From Sinorhizobium glycinis (GTDB lineage: Bacteria; Pseudomonadota; Alphaproteobacteria; Rhizobiales; Rhizobiaceae): a DNA stretch of 64,000 nt. The first letter of the stretch is position 1, and each line of letters opens with the position of its first letter. A program made the position numbers and the translations under genes. The stretch lies in assembly GCF_001651865.1 (NCBI RefSeq), contig NZ_LPUX01000064.1, positions 558,001 through 622,000 of the forward strand, read 5' to 3'. Shown piece after piece: positions 21,470 to 33,414 of this stretch. Under the pieces are notes generated by a model. That model did not search any database. It was not told the origin of the DNA and saw only the letters and a list, made by a program, of their open reading frames with translations.

Positions 21470-22887
21470 TTGCGCCCTCCTCCAATCCTGTCGTTCATGA
21501 CCTGTGCGAACGGTCGTGACATTTCGTTCCTGCCGCCGCGGCGGCTGTCGCCGTTTCGGCCGAGCAGGCTCTTGACGGCCGGCGACGCTGTAACCTCGCC
21601 GCGCTGCGCCAGCGCCTCGTGGTTCATCTCGATGTCCTCGAGCTTGTAGAGGTAGTTGACCATCAGCCCGTGCGCCTGCTGCATGGCCTTGGCCGAGCGG
21701 TCGCCGAGGAAGTTCAGCCTGTCCAGGCGGGCGCCGTTGCCGAGATGGAAGCGGGCGACCGGATCGACCGGCCGGCCCTCCGGCGTGCGCTCGATCAGGA
21801 AATAATAGGCCGCGAGCGGCAGCAGCACGTGTTCGATCTCGTTTGCCGCGTTCGCGTCGTCGACCCATGCCGGATCGTCGAGCAGGCCCAGAACCTTGCG
21901 ATCTTCCTCGGTCAGCAGCGGCTCGGCTTCCGAACTGCGCGCCCTGGTAAGCCAACGGGCAAAGCCCGGCACGGGCGAAAGCGTGACGAAGTTCCTGAGG
22001 CCGGGCAGGTCCCTGCGCAGGTCCTCGACGACCTGCTTGATGAGGAAATTGCCGAACGAAATGCCGCGTAGGCCCTCCTGGCAATTGGAGATCGAATAAA
22101 AGACGGCGGTCGTCGCCTGGTCCGGCTCGATCTGTTCCCGGCCCTCGTCGAGCACGTCCTTGATGGCGCTCGGCACGGATCGGGTGAGCGCCACCTCGAC
22201 GAAGACGAGCGGCTCGTCGGCGAGCCGCGGGTGGAAGAAGGCAAAGCAGCGCCGGTCGGCCGGCGCCAGTCGACGGCGTAGTTCCTCCCAGCCGGCGATC
22301 TCGTGGACGGCCTCGTATTTGATGATCTTTTCCAGGATGTGCGCCGGCGTCGACCAGTCGATGGGTCGGAGCGTGAGGAAGCCTCGATTGAACCAGGAGC
22401 CGAACAGGTGGGTGAAGTCGGCATCGAGAGCGCGATCGTCGTCCGATCGGTCATTGGAGGCGAGAAGCTGCTGGCGCATCCGGACCAGCTTGGCCGTACC
22501 GCTCGGCGCATGATTCAATCGGCGCAGTAGTTCCTGACGGCGTGGTTCCGCAGCCTTGTGGAGTGCGATGATCGCCGCAGGGCTCTTTTCCGTGCGGTAC
22601 CTGTCGACCGCCTTGTCGAGCTTTGCCGTATCGGCGCCGAATTTTTCAGAGAGCATCTGCAGGAAATGCTCGACGCCGGCGCTGTCGAGCTTGCTCCAGC
22701 GCCCGAGGATCTCGGCGGCAATGGCCATACCGGATGCTTCGCCGCGGCTCGACAGCAGCATTTCGCAAAGCGTCTCGAGATCGGCTTCGACGATCGAGTC
22801 CGCGGAGCGCGAAGCGGAAAACAAGAGCTTGCGTCCGCGCTCGGTGATGCCCTGCAGCATGTCGCTGAAAAAAGAGGTTCCGGGCAT
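21466..22887 (-). CDS. matA: Malonyl-CoA decarboxylase
   Basis: 473 aa, single-domain malonyl-CoA decarboxylase. A helical N-terminal region (1-155) is followed by the catalytic GNAT-like domain with FFHPRLADEPLVFVEVAL and FYSISNCQEGLRGISFGNFL, both conserved in the family. It converts malonyl-CoA to acetyl-CoA and CO2. It is the first gene of the mat operon, divergent from matR, with AGGAGGAG before the ATG and a 146-base intergenic region carrying a GntR-type palindrome. Confidence 0.92.
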   Translation of the reverse strand: MPGTSFFSDMLQGITERGRKLLFSASRSADSIVEADLETLCEMLLSSRGEASGMAIAAEILGRWSKLDSAGVEHFLQMLSEKFGADTAKLDKAVDRYRTEKSPAAIIALHKAAEPRRQELLRRLNHAPSGTAKLVRMRQQLLASNDRSDDDRALDADFTHLFGSWFNRGFLTLRPIDWSTPAHILEKIIKYEAVHEIAGWEELRRRLAPADRRCFAFFHPRLADEPLVFVEVALTRSVPSAIKDVLDEGREQIEPDQATTAVFYSISNCQEGLRGISFGNFLIKQVVEDLRRDLPGLRNFVTLSPVPGFARWLTRARSSEAEPLLTEEDRKVLGLLDDPAWVDDANAANEIEHVLLPLAAYYFLIERTPEGRPVDPVARFHLGNGARLDRLNFLGDRSAKAMQQAHGLMVNYLYKLEDIEMNHEALAQRGEVTASPAVKSLLGRNGDSRRGGRNEMSRPFAQVMNDRIGGGRK

Positions 22888-23000
22888 GCCATTCTCCTCC
22901 TGCTGCCTGGACAGTCTAGTCTATCGACGCGTGCCCGCGTTCTCATTTTCGAGCTTGGCAATATGGTATATAAACTGGCACATTACGTGTGCGACGTCAA

Positions 23001-23016
23001 CGATTGTGTATACAAG
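23001..23016. promoter_or_regulatory. Candidate MatR operator in the matA-matR intergenic region
   Basis: The sequence TTGTGTATACAAG contains the perfect palindrome TGTATACA (23007-23014), in the form favoured by FadR-subfamily GntR regulators (T-x-GT-x-x-AC-x-A). It lies 20 bases before the matR start and about 115 bases before matA. Confidence 0.5.
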
Positions 23017-23033
23017 AATTGAATTCCTGCATT

Positions 23034-23699
23034 ATGAAGGTAGGGCGGATGTCCGAGAATGTTGGCCGGTGGCTCCGGGACGAGATCGAAAACGCAATCC
23101 TTTCCAATGAGTTCGCCCCTGGGGAACGGCTGGACGAGATGGTCCTGGCGAGCCGCTTCGGCGTATCGAGAACGCCGGTCCGCGAGGCGCTGATGCAGCT
23201 CAATGCGATCGGTCTCATCGAAATTCGGCCACGCCGGGGTGCCGTGGTCATCGACCCGGGACCGCACCGCATCTACGAAATGTTCGAGGTGATGGCCGAA
23301 CTCGAGGGGCTCGCCGGGTCGCTTGCCGCCCGCCGCCTCGACCAGGCGTCCCGTCAGGCGATCACGATGGCACACAAGCGCTGCGAGCAATCGGCCGAGG
23401 CCGGCGACAGCGACGCCTACTATTACGACAACGAGGAGTTCCATAAGGCGATCTATGCGGCGAGCCGCAGCGAGTTCCTCGAGGAGCAATGCACGCAACT
23501 GCATCGAAGGCTGCGGCCCTATCGCCGGCTGCAGCTGCGGGTGCGCAATCGTCTTACAACGTCCTTCTCGGAACATTGCGGCATCGTCGACGCGATCTTT
23601 GCCGGGGACGGGGAGGAGGCCCGCCGGCTGTTACGGTCTCACGTAGGCATCCAGGGCGAGAGGTTCAGCGATCTGGTCGCCAGCATGGCGACCAGATGA
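23034..23699 (+). CDS. matR: GntR-family (FCD) regulator of malonate genes
   Basis: 221 aa from the ATG at 23034 (MKVGRMSEN; an internal ATG at 23049 is also possible). The winged helix (about 10-75: LDEMVLASRFGVSRTPVREA) is followed by an FCD effector domain (about 85-215) with conserved Asp/His metal-ligand positions (NEEFHKAIYAAS). It probably represses matABC in the absence of malonate. It is convergent with thiE, with only 6 bases between the stops. Confidence 0.86.
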   Translation: MKVGRMSENVGRWLRDEIENAILSNEFAPGERLDEMVLASRFGVSRTPVREALMQLNAIGLIEIRPRRGAVVIDPGPHRIYEMFEVMAELEGLAGSLAARRLDQASRQAITMAHKRCEQSAEAGDSDAYYYDNEEFHKAIYAASRSEFLEEQCTQLHRRLRPYRRLQLRVRNRLTTSFSEHCGIVDAIFAGDGEEARRLLRSHVGIQGERFSDLVASMATR

Positions 23700-23705
23700 C
23701 AAACG

Positions 23706-24311
23706 CTAACGCCATGCTGCGGTTTTCCGGATCCATTCCCTGGTTCTGGCTTCCGGGTCGGCGTTGAGCGTGATGTCGGTAACCACGGCGGCACTGTCCG
23801 CGCCATGCGCGAACACCCCGTCGATCCGCTCCCGATTGAGCCCGCCGATCGCGACGAGCGGCAACGTCCCGACGCGCTCGCGCCAGGCGGAAAGCCGTTC
23901 GAGCCCCTGCGGCGCCCATTTCATCTTTTTCAGGATCGTCGGGTAGACCGGCCCGAGCGCCACATAGTCGGGCTCGACGGCTAGCGCCGTTTCGAGTTCC
24001 GCCTCGTCGTGGGTGCTGACGCCGAGCTGCAGCCCGGCGGCGCGGATCGCGCCGAGATCGGCAGCGGCGAGGTCCTCCTGACCGAGATGGACGCAGTCGC
24101 AAGCCTCATCGATCGCCACCTGCCAATAGTCGTTGACGATCAACTGGCAGCGATGCGCGGCACAAACCGCCTTGGCCCTGCGGATCTCGGCGCGAAGGTC
24201 TTCGTCGCTGCGCTCCTTGATCCTAAGCTGCACCAGTTTGACGCCGAGCGGCACCAGCCGTTCGATCCATTGGGCCCTGTCGACGATGAGATAGAACGGG
24301 TCGAGCTTCAC
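23706..24311 (-). CDS. thiE: Thiamine-phosphate synthase
   Basis: 201 aa TIM barrel that condenses HMP-PP with the thiazole phosphate to give thiamine monophosphate. Family motifs include [44 protein letters not shown] and VAIGGLN. It is the last gene of the thi operon and overlaps thiG by 4 bases. Its stop lies 6 bases from that of matR on the opposite strand. Confidence 0.92.
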   Translation of the reverse strand: MKLDPFYLIVDRAQWIERLVPLGVKLVQLRIKERSDEDLRAEIRRAKAVCAAHRCQLIVNDYWQVAIDEACDCVHLGQEDLAAADLGAIRAAGLQLGVSTHDEAELETALAVEPDYVALGPVYPTILKKMKWAPQGLERLSAWRERVGTLPLVAIGGLNRERIDGVFAHGADSAAVVTDITLNADPEARTREWIRKTAAWR

Positions 24312-25081
24312 GAGAAAACCGCCTTTCCGATGACGGGAGTGGAGGGAACGGCCATGTCGCGCGGTTCCAGCATGCCGGCGCCAGAGGCCAAATGTCCGGC
24401 CTCGATCGCGTTCGCGAAGGCTTCGGCCATCGCGGCCGGATCTGCGGCGCCGGCGACCGCGGTGTTGAGGAGCACGGCGTCATAGCCGAGTTCCATCACC
24501 GTTGCCGCATGCGAGGGCCGGCCGATGCCGGCATCGACGATCAGCGGCACGTCGGGAAACGCGGCGCGCATGGCGCGCAGCGCGACCGGGTTCTGCGGGC
24601 CCATCGCGCTGCCGATCGGCGCGCACCAGGGCATCAAGACCTTGCAGCCGGCCTCCAGCAGCCGTTCCGCAACGACCAGGTCATCTGTCGTGTAGGGGAA
24701 CACCTCGAAGCCTTCGCCGGTCAGGATGCGGGCCGCTTCGACCAAGCCGAAGACGTCCGGCTGCAGCGTGTCGTGATGGCCGATGACCTCGAGCTTGATC
24801 CAGTCGGTCGCAAACACCTCGCGCGCCATCTTGGCCGTCAGCACCGCCTCGGAGACGGAATGGCAGCCGGCCGTGTTCGGCAGGACGCGCACGCCGAGCT
24901 CGCGGATCAGCTCGAAGAAGGCACCGCCCTGGCGGCCGCCGGCCGTCTCGCGGCGCAGCGACACGGTGACGATATCGGTGCCGGACCGCCGGACGGCCTC
25001 GGCAAGCACTGCGGGCGAGGGGTAGCGGGCGGTGCCGAGCAGCAGTCGCGAGCGGATTTCGGTTCCATAGAATTGCGGCAT
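24308..25081 (-). CDS. thiG: Thiazole synthase
   Basis: 257 aa from the ATG at 25081; a longer in-frame extension runs through thiS and is rejected. It forms the thiazole phosphate from deoxyxylulose 5-phosphate, dehydroglycine and ThiS thiocarboxylate. Visible are [14 protein letters not shown], the Schiff-base lysine region DWIKLEVIG, and [18 protein letters not shown]. It starts 2 bases after the thiS stop, consistent with partner stoichiometry. Confidence 0.93.
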   Translation of the reverse strand: MPQFYGTEIRSRLLLGTARYPSPAVLAEAVRRSGTDIVTVSLRRETAGGRQGGAFFELIRELGVRVLPNTAGCHSVSEAVLTAKMAREVFATDWIKLEVIGHHDTLQPDVFGLVEAARILTGEGFEVFPYTTDDLVVAERLLEAGCKVLMPWCAPIGSAMGPQNPVALRAMRAAFPDVPLIVDAGIGRPSHAATVMELGYDAVLLNTAVAGAADPAAMAEAFANAIEAGHLASGAGMLEPRDMAVPSTPVIGKAVFS

Positions 25082-25083
25082 GA

Positions 25084-25281
25084 TCAGCCTCCCTGCATGG
25101 GGGACAGGACCTCGATGCGGTCGCGGTCCTTCAGCGGATGGCTTGCGCGATCGGCGCCATGCACCAATTCGCCGTTGACGGCCGTCGCGATCCAGTCGCC
25201 CTCGTATTCGAGGAGCGCGAGCAGGTCGGCCAATGTGGCGGCTGGGAGTTCGTGCTCCTCGCCATTGACGGTCAGCTTCAT
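25084..25281 (-). CDS. thiS: Sulfur carrier protein ThiS
   Basis: 65 aa ubiquitin-fold protein starting [20 protein letters not shown] and ending in the essential Gly-Gly (SPMQGG), which is adenylated and thiocarboxylated. The ATG at 25281 follows GAGAGGAAA; a longer upstream frame runs through a repeat and is rejected. It lies between thiO and thiG. No thiF is seen here. Confidence 0.92.
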   Translation of the reverse strand: MKLTVNGEEHELPAATLADLLALLEYEGDWIATAVNGELVHGADRASHPLKDRDRIEVLSPMQGG

Positions 25282-25325
25282 CGGGCATTTCCTCTCTTTC
25301 GTCATCGCTCTGTAGCGGGCGCAAA

Positions 25326-25482
25326 CCCCTCCCCAACCCCTCCCCACAAGGGGAGGGGCTTGCAGTGCCTTGCTCACTTCGCCTCACCATGCGCCTTTTC
25401 GTCAGACGCAAGCCTGAAAGTGGCGGACGATCGCAGCGGCTGCTTAGCCCCTCCCCCTGGTGGGGAGGGGTTGGGGAGGGGA
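25326..25482. repeat. GC-rich inverted repeat pair invading the thiO 3' end
   Basis: The left arm (about 25326-25360; ACCCCTCCCCAACCCCTCCC then AAGGGGAGGGG) and right arm (about 25447-25482; CCCCTCCCCCTGG then TGGGGAGGGGTTGGGGAGGGG) are inverted copies of a different palindrome family from the RIME arms. The right arm lies inside the thiO reading frame and the left arm in the thiO-thiS gap. Confidence 0.65.
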
Positions 25483-26444
25483 CTTTCGTAGAGTCGATCG
25501 TCGAAGGCGAGCGCCGCGACCTCCTCGGCCAAGGCCGGCGACAGGAGGAAGCCGTGGCGGTAGAGCCCGTTGACGGCGATGGTGTTTTCCCGCCGGATGA
25601 CGCGCGGCAGGTTGTCGGCAAAGGCGGGGCGCACCCCCGTGCCGGTCTCGACGAGCCGCGCCTCGGCAAAAGACGGATGCAGCGCATAAGCGGCGTTCAA
25701 GAGCTCCATCAGGGAGCGCGCGGTGATCGGACCGGCGTCGTCGCTCTCGATCATCGTCGCGCCGCACATGAAGAGCCCGCCGCCGCGCGGCACGATGTAG
25801 AGCGGAATGCGCGGATGGAGCAGGCGCACCGGACGGGAGAGAGTGACCTCGCCGGTGTGGAGATAGAGCATCTCGCCGCGGACGCCGCGCAGCCCCTTGA
25901 TCTCGCCGATCCCGGCGGCGCCGGTGCAATCGACGGTCAGGTCGAAGCGGCCTTCGTCCATGACGCCGCTGAAGACCACGCCTTGCGCCTCTAGCCCCTG
26001 CCTCAGCGTCGACAGGGCCAGGCGCGGATCGAGATGCGCTTCCTCCGGAAAGAACAGCGCCTCGCGAAACCGCCCGGCGAGCGCCGGCTCGAGCGCTTCG
26101 ATCTCTTCCGCGCCGATCCAGCGGAAGCCGGAGGTGCGTGACGCGAAACGCCTGAGTTCGGCCGAGTCGCGCGGCGGGGCGACGACCAGCGTGCCGTTGC
26201 GATGCACCGAACCGGCGGGAAGGGCGGCCTCCCACCAGTCGGCGGCGCCGGTGCCGCGGATAAGAACGGCTTCCTCGGCGCTTTCCCGCTCGCACCAGGG
26301 GGCGAGCATGCCGCCGGCATACCAGGATGCCGCGCCTGCGAAGCCCGAAGCGTGCTCGGAGACGTCGACCTCCGCGCCGCGCGCGACGAGCGCACGGGCG
26401 GCCGTCAGGCCGGCAACGCCGGCTCCCCTGATCAATACGCGCAT
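25374..26444 (-). CDS. thiO: Glycine oxidase ThiO
   Basis: 356 aa FAD enzyme that oxidises glycine to dehydroglycine for thiazole synthesis. The ATG at 26444 follows GGAGAG, one base after the thiC stop. The dinucleotide-binding motif [14 protein letters not shown] is near residues 5-18, with [14 protein letters not shown] and the C-terminal [17 protein letters not shown]. The last 30 or so residues, after LYES, are encoded by a GC-rich repeat arm and following bases ([13 protein letters not shown]), so the normal C-terminus was probably replaced or extended by repeat insertion. Confidence 0.9.
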   Translation of the reverse strand: MRVLIRGAGVAGLTAARALVARGAEVDVSEHASGFAGAASWYAGGMLAPWCERESAEEAVLIRGTGAADWWEAALPAGSVHRNGTLVVAPPRDSAELRRFASRTSGFRWIGAEEIEALEPALAGRFREALFFPEEAHLDPRLALSTLRQGLEAQGVVFSGVMDEGRFDLTVDCTGAAGIGEIKGLRGVRGEMLYLHTGEVTLSRPVRLLHPRIPLYIVPRGGGLFMCGATMIESDDAGPITARSLMELLNAAYALHPSFAEARLVETGTGVRPAFADNLPRVIRRENTIAVNGLYRHGFLLSPALAEEVAALAFDDRLYESPLPNPSPPGGGAKQPLRSSATFRLASDEKAHGEAK

Positions 26445-26445
26445 C

Positions 26446-28374
<1,929 letters not shown>

Positions 28375-28390
28375 TCAAGCGTCTGCACCG

Positions 28391-28478
28391 TCCCTACGCC
28401 AGTATGAACTGGATCAGGTTCAACGGGTCACTGCGCGCTCTAGCAGTATCTCAGCCCCTTGCCGGGACCCCCCTGGTG
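28391..28478 (-). ncRNA. TPP riboswitch (THI element)
   Basis: The minus strand carries the classic THI-box cores GGGGCTGAGATACTGCTAGA and GACCCGTTGAACCTGATCCA, followed by GTTCATACTGGCGTAGGGA closing the P1 stem. It lies 115 bases before thiC. Binding of thiamine pyrophosphate should lower expression of the thi operon. Confidence 0.96.
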
Positions 28479-28592
28479 AATGGACGCAATAGTCACCGAT
28501 ATGGGCGCTGCGTCAAGACTGTTTTTGGATGGGATGCGGCGCGAAGTCGCGATCGGACTGTGGGCGGATGCCGCACGCCACCTGTCGCTGAA

Positions 28593-28623
28593 TGCAAAAG
28601 AGAGGCGGACGGGAGCCGCCTCT
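28593..28623 (-). terminator. Rho-independent terminator of the moc-like operon
   Basis: AGAGGCGG (28601-28608) and CCGCCTCT (28616-28623) form an 8-base stem with a 7-base loop; reading on the minus strand it is followed by CTTTTGC. It lies between the frmA-type gene and the thiC leader, separating the two operons. Confidence 0.8.
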
Positions 28624-28746
28624 CTTCTTCCAGCCGCAGCCGGTGGAGGTCAGCCGCGGACTGGTAAATGGAGCCGTTCTGGGAGGGCCATCTAACTCTC
28701 GCCCCCACGCCGATCAGCTCGCTCGGCTCTTGCAGGACGCTGCCGA

Positions 28747-29904
<1,158 letters not shown>

Positions 29905-30765
29905 TTATTCACGACGGCCGCCGGGCTCCGGCCCGGCAGTGGCGGTCCATAGGTCACGCGCCATCTGCCGGAGCAGCAGAGCCTCGGCCCATCTGTCGGT
30001 CGTGTCGTTGCCGTCCCTTGCCGTGGTCGCATAGGGCTTGGGACCGAGCTCGCAGGTGAAGACCAGCTCGGCGTCATCGGCCGCGCGGGACCGCCAGTTC
30101 CGAAAACCGTAGGTCCACCACTCGAGGAAGAGGTCGACCCAGGGACGGTGATGCGGAAAGGAGATCTCGATCTGCACCTGTTCGCGCGAGGCGACACGGC
30201 CGTGAAAGGCGTGCGCGTTCCGGAGGACGCGCCGGATCATGGCGTGATTTTCCTCATCGACCGGAAAGGCAAATTCGCGGCCGACCAGGAAATGCGAGAG
30301 ATCGGCAAGCAGCGGCAATTCGGGCCTGTGGTCCAGCAGATCCAGCGTGAAGAACAGGTCCGTGGTCATCCGGTCGCGATGCGTTTCGATGAACACGGGG
30401 ATGCCTGCCTCTTCGGCGAGCCGCATCCAGCCATCGAGAAGCGGCAGGCAATCCTCGATGCGGCGTGGGCGGATATCGGGTTGCAGGTTGATGTGGCTGA
30501 CCGGAAATTCCCTTGCGAGTTCCAGCGGCAGGCGCAGATCCTCGACTGAGCGGGGGAAGCAGACGCCTTCGATCTTCAGGCCGGTGCCGCGGAGGGCTTC
30601 CTTCAGGCGCAAAACATCCCGGCGGTTGGTGTAGTGCGCACTGATCCCATCGAACCCCGCCTCCGAGATCATGGCGATGTTCTCGTCTAGGCTGCGTTCG
30701 TGACCATCCGTATTCCGGCGCTCCATGGCCCAGAGCGATTGAAAGATCAGCAGCTTCTGCATCAT
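29905..30765 (-). CDS. MocC-like sugar phosphate isomerase/epimerase (xylose-isomerase-type TIM barrel)
   Basis: 286 aa TIM-barrel protein. Metal-ligand-like positions are seen in VFIETHRDRMTTD and LLADLSHFLVG, typical of the AP-endonuclease/xylose-isomerase superfamily that includes MocC and IolE. Its ATG overlaps the stop of the upstream reductase (ATGA at 30762-30765). In rhizopine loci MocC is needed for scyllo-inosamine catabolism; here the substrate is inferred only from neighbours. Confidence 0.7.
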   Translation of the reverse strand: MMQKLLIFQSLWAMERRNTDGHERSLDENIAMISEAGFDGISAHYTNRRDVLRLKEALRGTGLKIEGVCFPRSVEDLRLPLELAREFPVSHINLQPDIRPRRIEDCLPLLDGWMRLAEEAGIPVFIETHRDRMTTDLFFTLDLLDHRPELPLLADLSHFLVGREFAFPVDEENHAMIRRVLRNAHAFHGRVASREQVQIEISFPHHRPWVDLFLEWWTYGFRNWRSRAADDAELVFTCELGPKPYATTARDGNDTTDRWAEALLLRQMARDLWTATAGPEPGGRRE

Positions 30766-31967
30766 GCCGCCCGCGCGCTCTTCAAGAGCGTCTTGAGGTT
30801 CAGGCCGGGGTCGGCCAGTGCCGCCGGGTCGGCGTTGGTCCCGGCGGCAATCAACATCTCGGCCAGCTTGATGTCCTTCGCGACGCCATTGCCGATGCCG
30901 AGGCCCGCCGCAGCCGCCAGGCGCCCGCCGTCCAGATAGAACTCAAGCTCGCCCCCCGCGATTGGGCGCACGACGCTCTGATGGGTCGGCTGAGGCAGCC
31001 CTGCCACCTGGAGGCCAAGATCATATTGATCGGACCAGAACCAGGGGATGGCGGTAAAAGTCTCGGCGGCGCCGGCCATGTTCCGAGCTGCAGTTTCCGC
31101 CTGCGCCCTCGCGTTCCGCCAGCTTTCATAGCGGATGTGTCCGCCGCGGGGTTGCGCCACTGCAGCGCAATCGCCCGCCGCGAAAACGTTCGGCGCGCTG
31201 GTGCGGAGACACGCGTCTGTCAGAATTCCGTTGCCCGCGGCCAGTCCGGCCGCCTCCGCCAAGGCGGTTTCAGGCAAAACTCCGATGGCGCTGACAACAA
31301 GATCGGCGGGCACCATGCTGCCATCGCTCAGAGCGACTCCGTCATCGCTGATTGCCGCGACGCCGCGGCCCAGGTGGAAGCGCACACCTTCTTCTGCATG
31401 TCTGGCATGGAGTTGTTCGGCAAAGCGCTGAGGGACGGCGCGGCCCAGAGGTTTCGGCGCGGCTTCGATCACACTGACCGAGACGTCTTTTCCGCGCAGG
31501 ACCGATGCAAGTTCCATCCCGATCAAACCGCCACCGATAATCGCAACTCTCTGACCGGCATCAATTCTGGAGAAAACCGCCTCGGCGTCGGCATGGGTAC
31601 GGAAGTCGAGCGCGAGCTCAGCGCCGGGGCATGTGAGCCGTCTCGGCCGTGCGCCCGTGGCGAGAAGCAGCTTCTCATACCTCAACAGACGTCCGTCGCT
31701 TAAGCTCACGGTTCCGGCGTCTGCATCCAGTTTCGAGGCCGACAGGCCGTGAAGATAATCGATGCCGGCTGTCTCCAGCGCATCCCTCGCGCAGATCACC
31801 TTCATCTCAACCGCGCCGTTCATCGGCTTCGACAGCGGTGGCCTTTCATAGGGCAGATGAGGCTCGGCTCCGACCAGCGTGACGGACCCGGAATATCCCG
31901 CCTCGCGCAGGGCGAATGCTGCTCGCGTGCCGCATTCCCCGGCACCGATGATGACGATACCGTCCAT
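30762..31967 (-). CDS. FAD-dependent ferredoxin reductase (MocF-like)
   Basis: 401 aa from the ATG at 31967, chosen because GGAGAG lies just upstream; the ATG at 31979 would put that motif inside the gene. The FAD motif IVIIGAGECGTRAAFALREA is near the N-terminus, the NAD motif VAIIGGGLIGMELAS near residues 145-160, and VFAAGDCAAVAQPRGG is present. It should pass electrons from NAD(P)H to the Rieske ferredoxin encoded two genes upstream. It fits MocF of rhizopine oxygenase sets. Confidence 0.82.
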   Translation of the reverse strand: MDGIVIIGAGECGTRAAFALREAGYSGSVTLVGAEPHLPYERPPLSKPMNGAVEMKVICARDALETAGIDYLHGLSASKLDADAGTVSLSDGRLLRYEKLLLATGARPRRLTCPGAELALDFRTHADAEAVFSRIDAGQRVAIIGGGLIGMELASVLRGKDVSVSVIEAAPKPLGRAVPQRFAEQLHARHAEEGVRFHLGRGVAAISDDGVALSDGSMVPADLVVSAIGVLPETALAEAAGLAAGNGILTDACLRTSAPNVFAAGDCAAVAQPRGGHIRYESWRNARAQAETAARNMAGAAETFTAIPWFWSDQYDLGLQVAGLPQPTHQSVVRPIAGGELEFYLDGGRLAAAAGLGIGNGVAKDIKLAEMLIAAGTNADPAALADPGLNLKTLLKSARAA

Positions 31968-32082
31968 GGTTCTCTCCATGTGAAGATGACCGGCGCATAT
32001 CGAGCAATTCCAGGAAAAGCGTGGTAACGGTTTTCCCTCAGGAATTGCGCACTTTCAGAGCGAGATGCGCCGGCCAGGAGGA

Positions 32083-33027
32083 TCAGTTCTTCTGGCTGTA
32101 CTGGTCCATGTTTTCGGGCGTGACCAGTTCGAAGGGCACCCAGACCTCCTTGTCGACGCTCTTACCCTGCGCCAGCGCGACGGCTGCATCGACGGCACTC
32201 GCCGACTGTCCCTTGGCGTTCTGGAAGACCGTCACGTCCAGGTCGCCCGCCGCCATCGCGGCAAGGGCATCCTGCGTCGCATCGATGCCGACGACGATCA
32301 CGTCTTCCATCGAGGTCCCCGCGGCCTTGAGCGCCTGAATCGCGCCGATCGCCATCTCGTCATTGTTGGCGAAGATCACGTCGATCGGCCGGCCGGCGGT
32401 GATCCAGTTGGTGGTCAGATCCATCGCGTTGGTGCGCGTCCAGGCGGCGGACTGCTCGTCGGCGATGGTCACGTCCTTGCAGTCACCGGCCGCCAGCGTT
32501 TCCTTGACCGACGACGTGCGGTCGCGCGACGCCTGGTGAGCCAGATCGCCCATCAGAATGTAGGCCTGCGCATCGCCTGACTTTCCCTTTTTCTTCAACA
32601 GCTCGCAGGCAGCCTCGGCACCGAGCCGTCCCGAGTCGGTTTCCTTCGAGCCGACATAGGCCTGCTTCTCAGGCAGCCGATCGATGTTTTCCGGCTCGAG
32701 GTTGAGGTAGACGAGCGGAATGCCCGCCTTGCTCGCCGCCTCGCTGATGCCCGGGGCGGCGGACGTATCCGCCAGGGTCATGATGATCGCGTCGACGCCG
32801 GAAGCGATGAAGTTGTCCACCTGGCTGCGCTGCTTGGAGATGTCGGTCTGCGCATCCTCGATCTGAAGATTGACGCCGCTCACCTCGGAGGCCCTTGCAT
32901 CGAGCCCCTGACGCAGCAGTGTCTGGAAGTTGTTGTCGAAGCTCTGCATCGAAACGCCGATCGTCTCGGCCGAGGCAGCGCCTGCCATCAGGACGGCCAG
33001 AACGGCCGCCGAACAGATTGATTTCAT
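32083..33027 (-). CDS. Periplasmic sugar/inositol-binding protein (MocB-like)
   Basis: 314 aa type-1 periplasmic binding protein of the ribose/inositol family: signal peptide MKSICSAAVLAVLMAGAASA, then TIGVSMQSFDNNFQTLLRQG; hinge and ligand regions include NNDEMAIGAIQALKAAG and VGIDATQDALAAMA. It should bind a sugar or cyclitol in the periplasm. No ABC permease or ATPase lies beside it in the operon, so it must use a transporter encoded elsewhere or serve in sensing. MocB of rhizopine loci belongs to this family. Confidence 0.82.
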   Translation of the reverse strand: MKSICSAAVLAVLMAGAASAETIGVSMQSFDNNFQTLLRQGLDARASEVSGVNLQIEDAQTDISKQRSQVDNFIASGVDAIIMTLADTSAAPGISEAASKAGIPLVYLNLEPENIDRLPEKQAYVGSKETDSGRLGAEAACELLKKKGKSGDAQAYILMGDLAHQASRDRTSSVKETLAAGDCKDVTIADEQSAAWTRTNAMDLTTNWITAGRPIDVIFANNDEMAIGAIQALKAAGTSMEDVIVVGIDATQDALAAMAAGDLDVTVFQNAKGQSASAVDAAVALAQGKSVDKEVWVPFELVTPENMDQYSQKN

Positions 33028-33102
33028 GTCATCCTCCCTTGGGGCGCCGGGCCACCCCTGTCACATCCCGGAGCCCACCGGGCCAGCCAACGTTGCGTTG
33101 CC

Positions 33103-33414
33103 CTAGCCGAGCGCCACGCGAACTTCTCCGTCGATCACCTCTGCCGGATAGGTTTTCAGATTCTCGCAGGCGGGAAGCCTGATGGCCTCGCCGGTGCGGT
33201 AGTCGAAGACGCCGGAATGCTTCGGACACTCCACCTCGAAATCCATGACCAATCCGTCTGCCAAGTGGACCGCCTCGTGCGTGCAGAGGCCGGCGGTGCA
33301 GTAGACGCTGTCGTCGGGCCCGCGGTAGACCGCATAGGTGCGGCCGCCGTGGTCGAAGCGGATGGCGCCCTCCTGTTCGATGTCTTCGAGCTTGCAGGCG
33401 GAAACCCAGGTCAT
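33103..33414 (-). CDS. Rieske [2Fe-2S] ferredoxin (MocE-like)
   Basis: 103 aa starting MTWVSACKLEDIEQEG; its ATG overlaps the hydroxylase stop (ATGA). The Rieske ligands are CTH (in LCTHEAVHLADG) and CPKH (in VECPKHSGVFDYRTGEA). It is a small soluble electron carrier from the reductase to the di-iron hydroxylase. The overlap with the hydroxylase gene supports equal production. Confidence 0.88.
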   Translation of the reverse strand: MTWVSACKLEDIEQEGAIRFDHGGRTYAVYRGPDDSVYCTAGLCTHEAVHLADGLVMDFEVECPKHSGVFDYRTGEAIRLPACENLKTYPAEVIDGEVRVALG

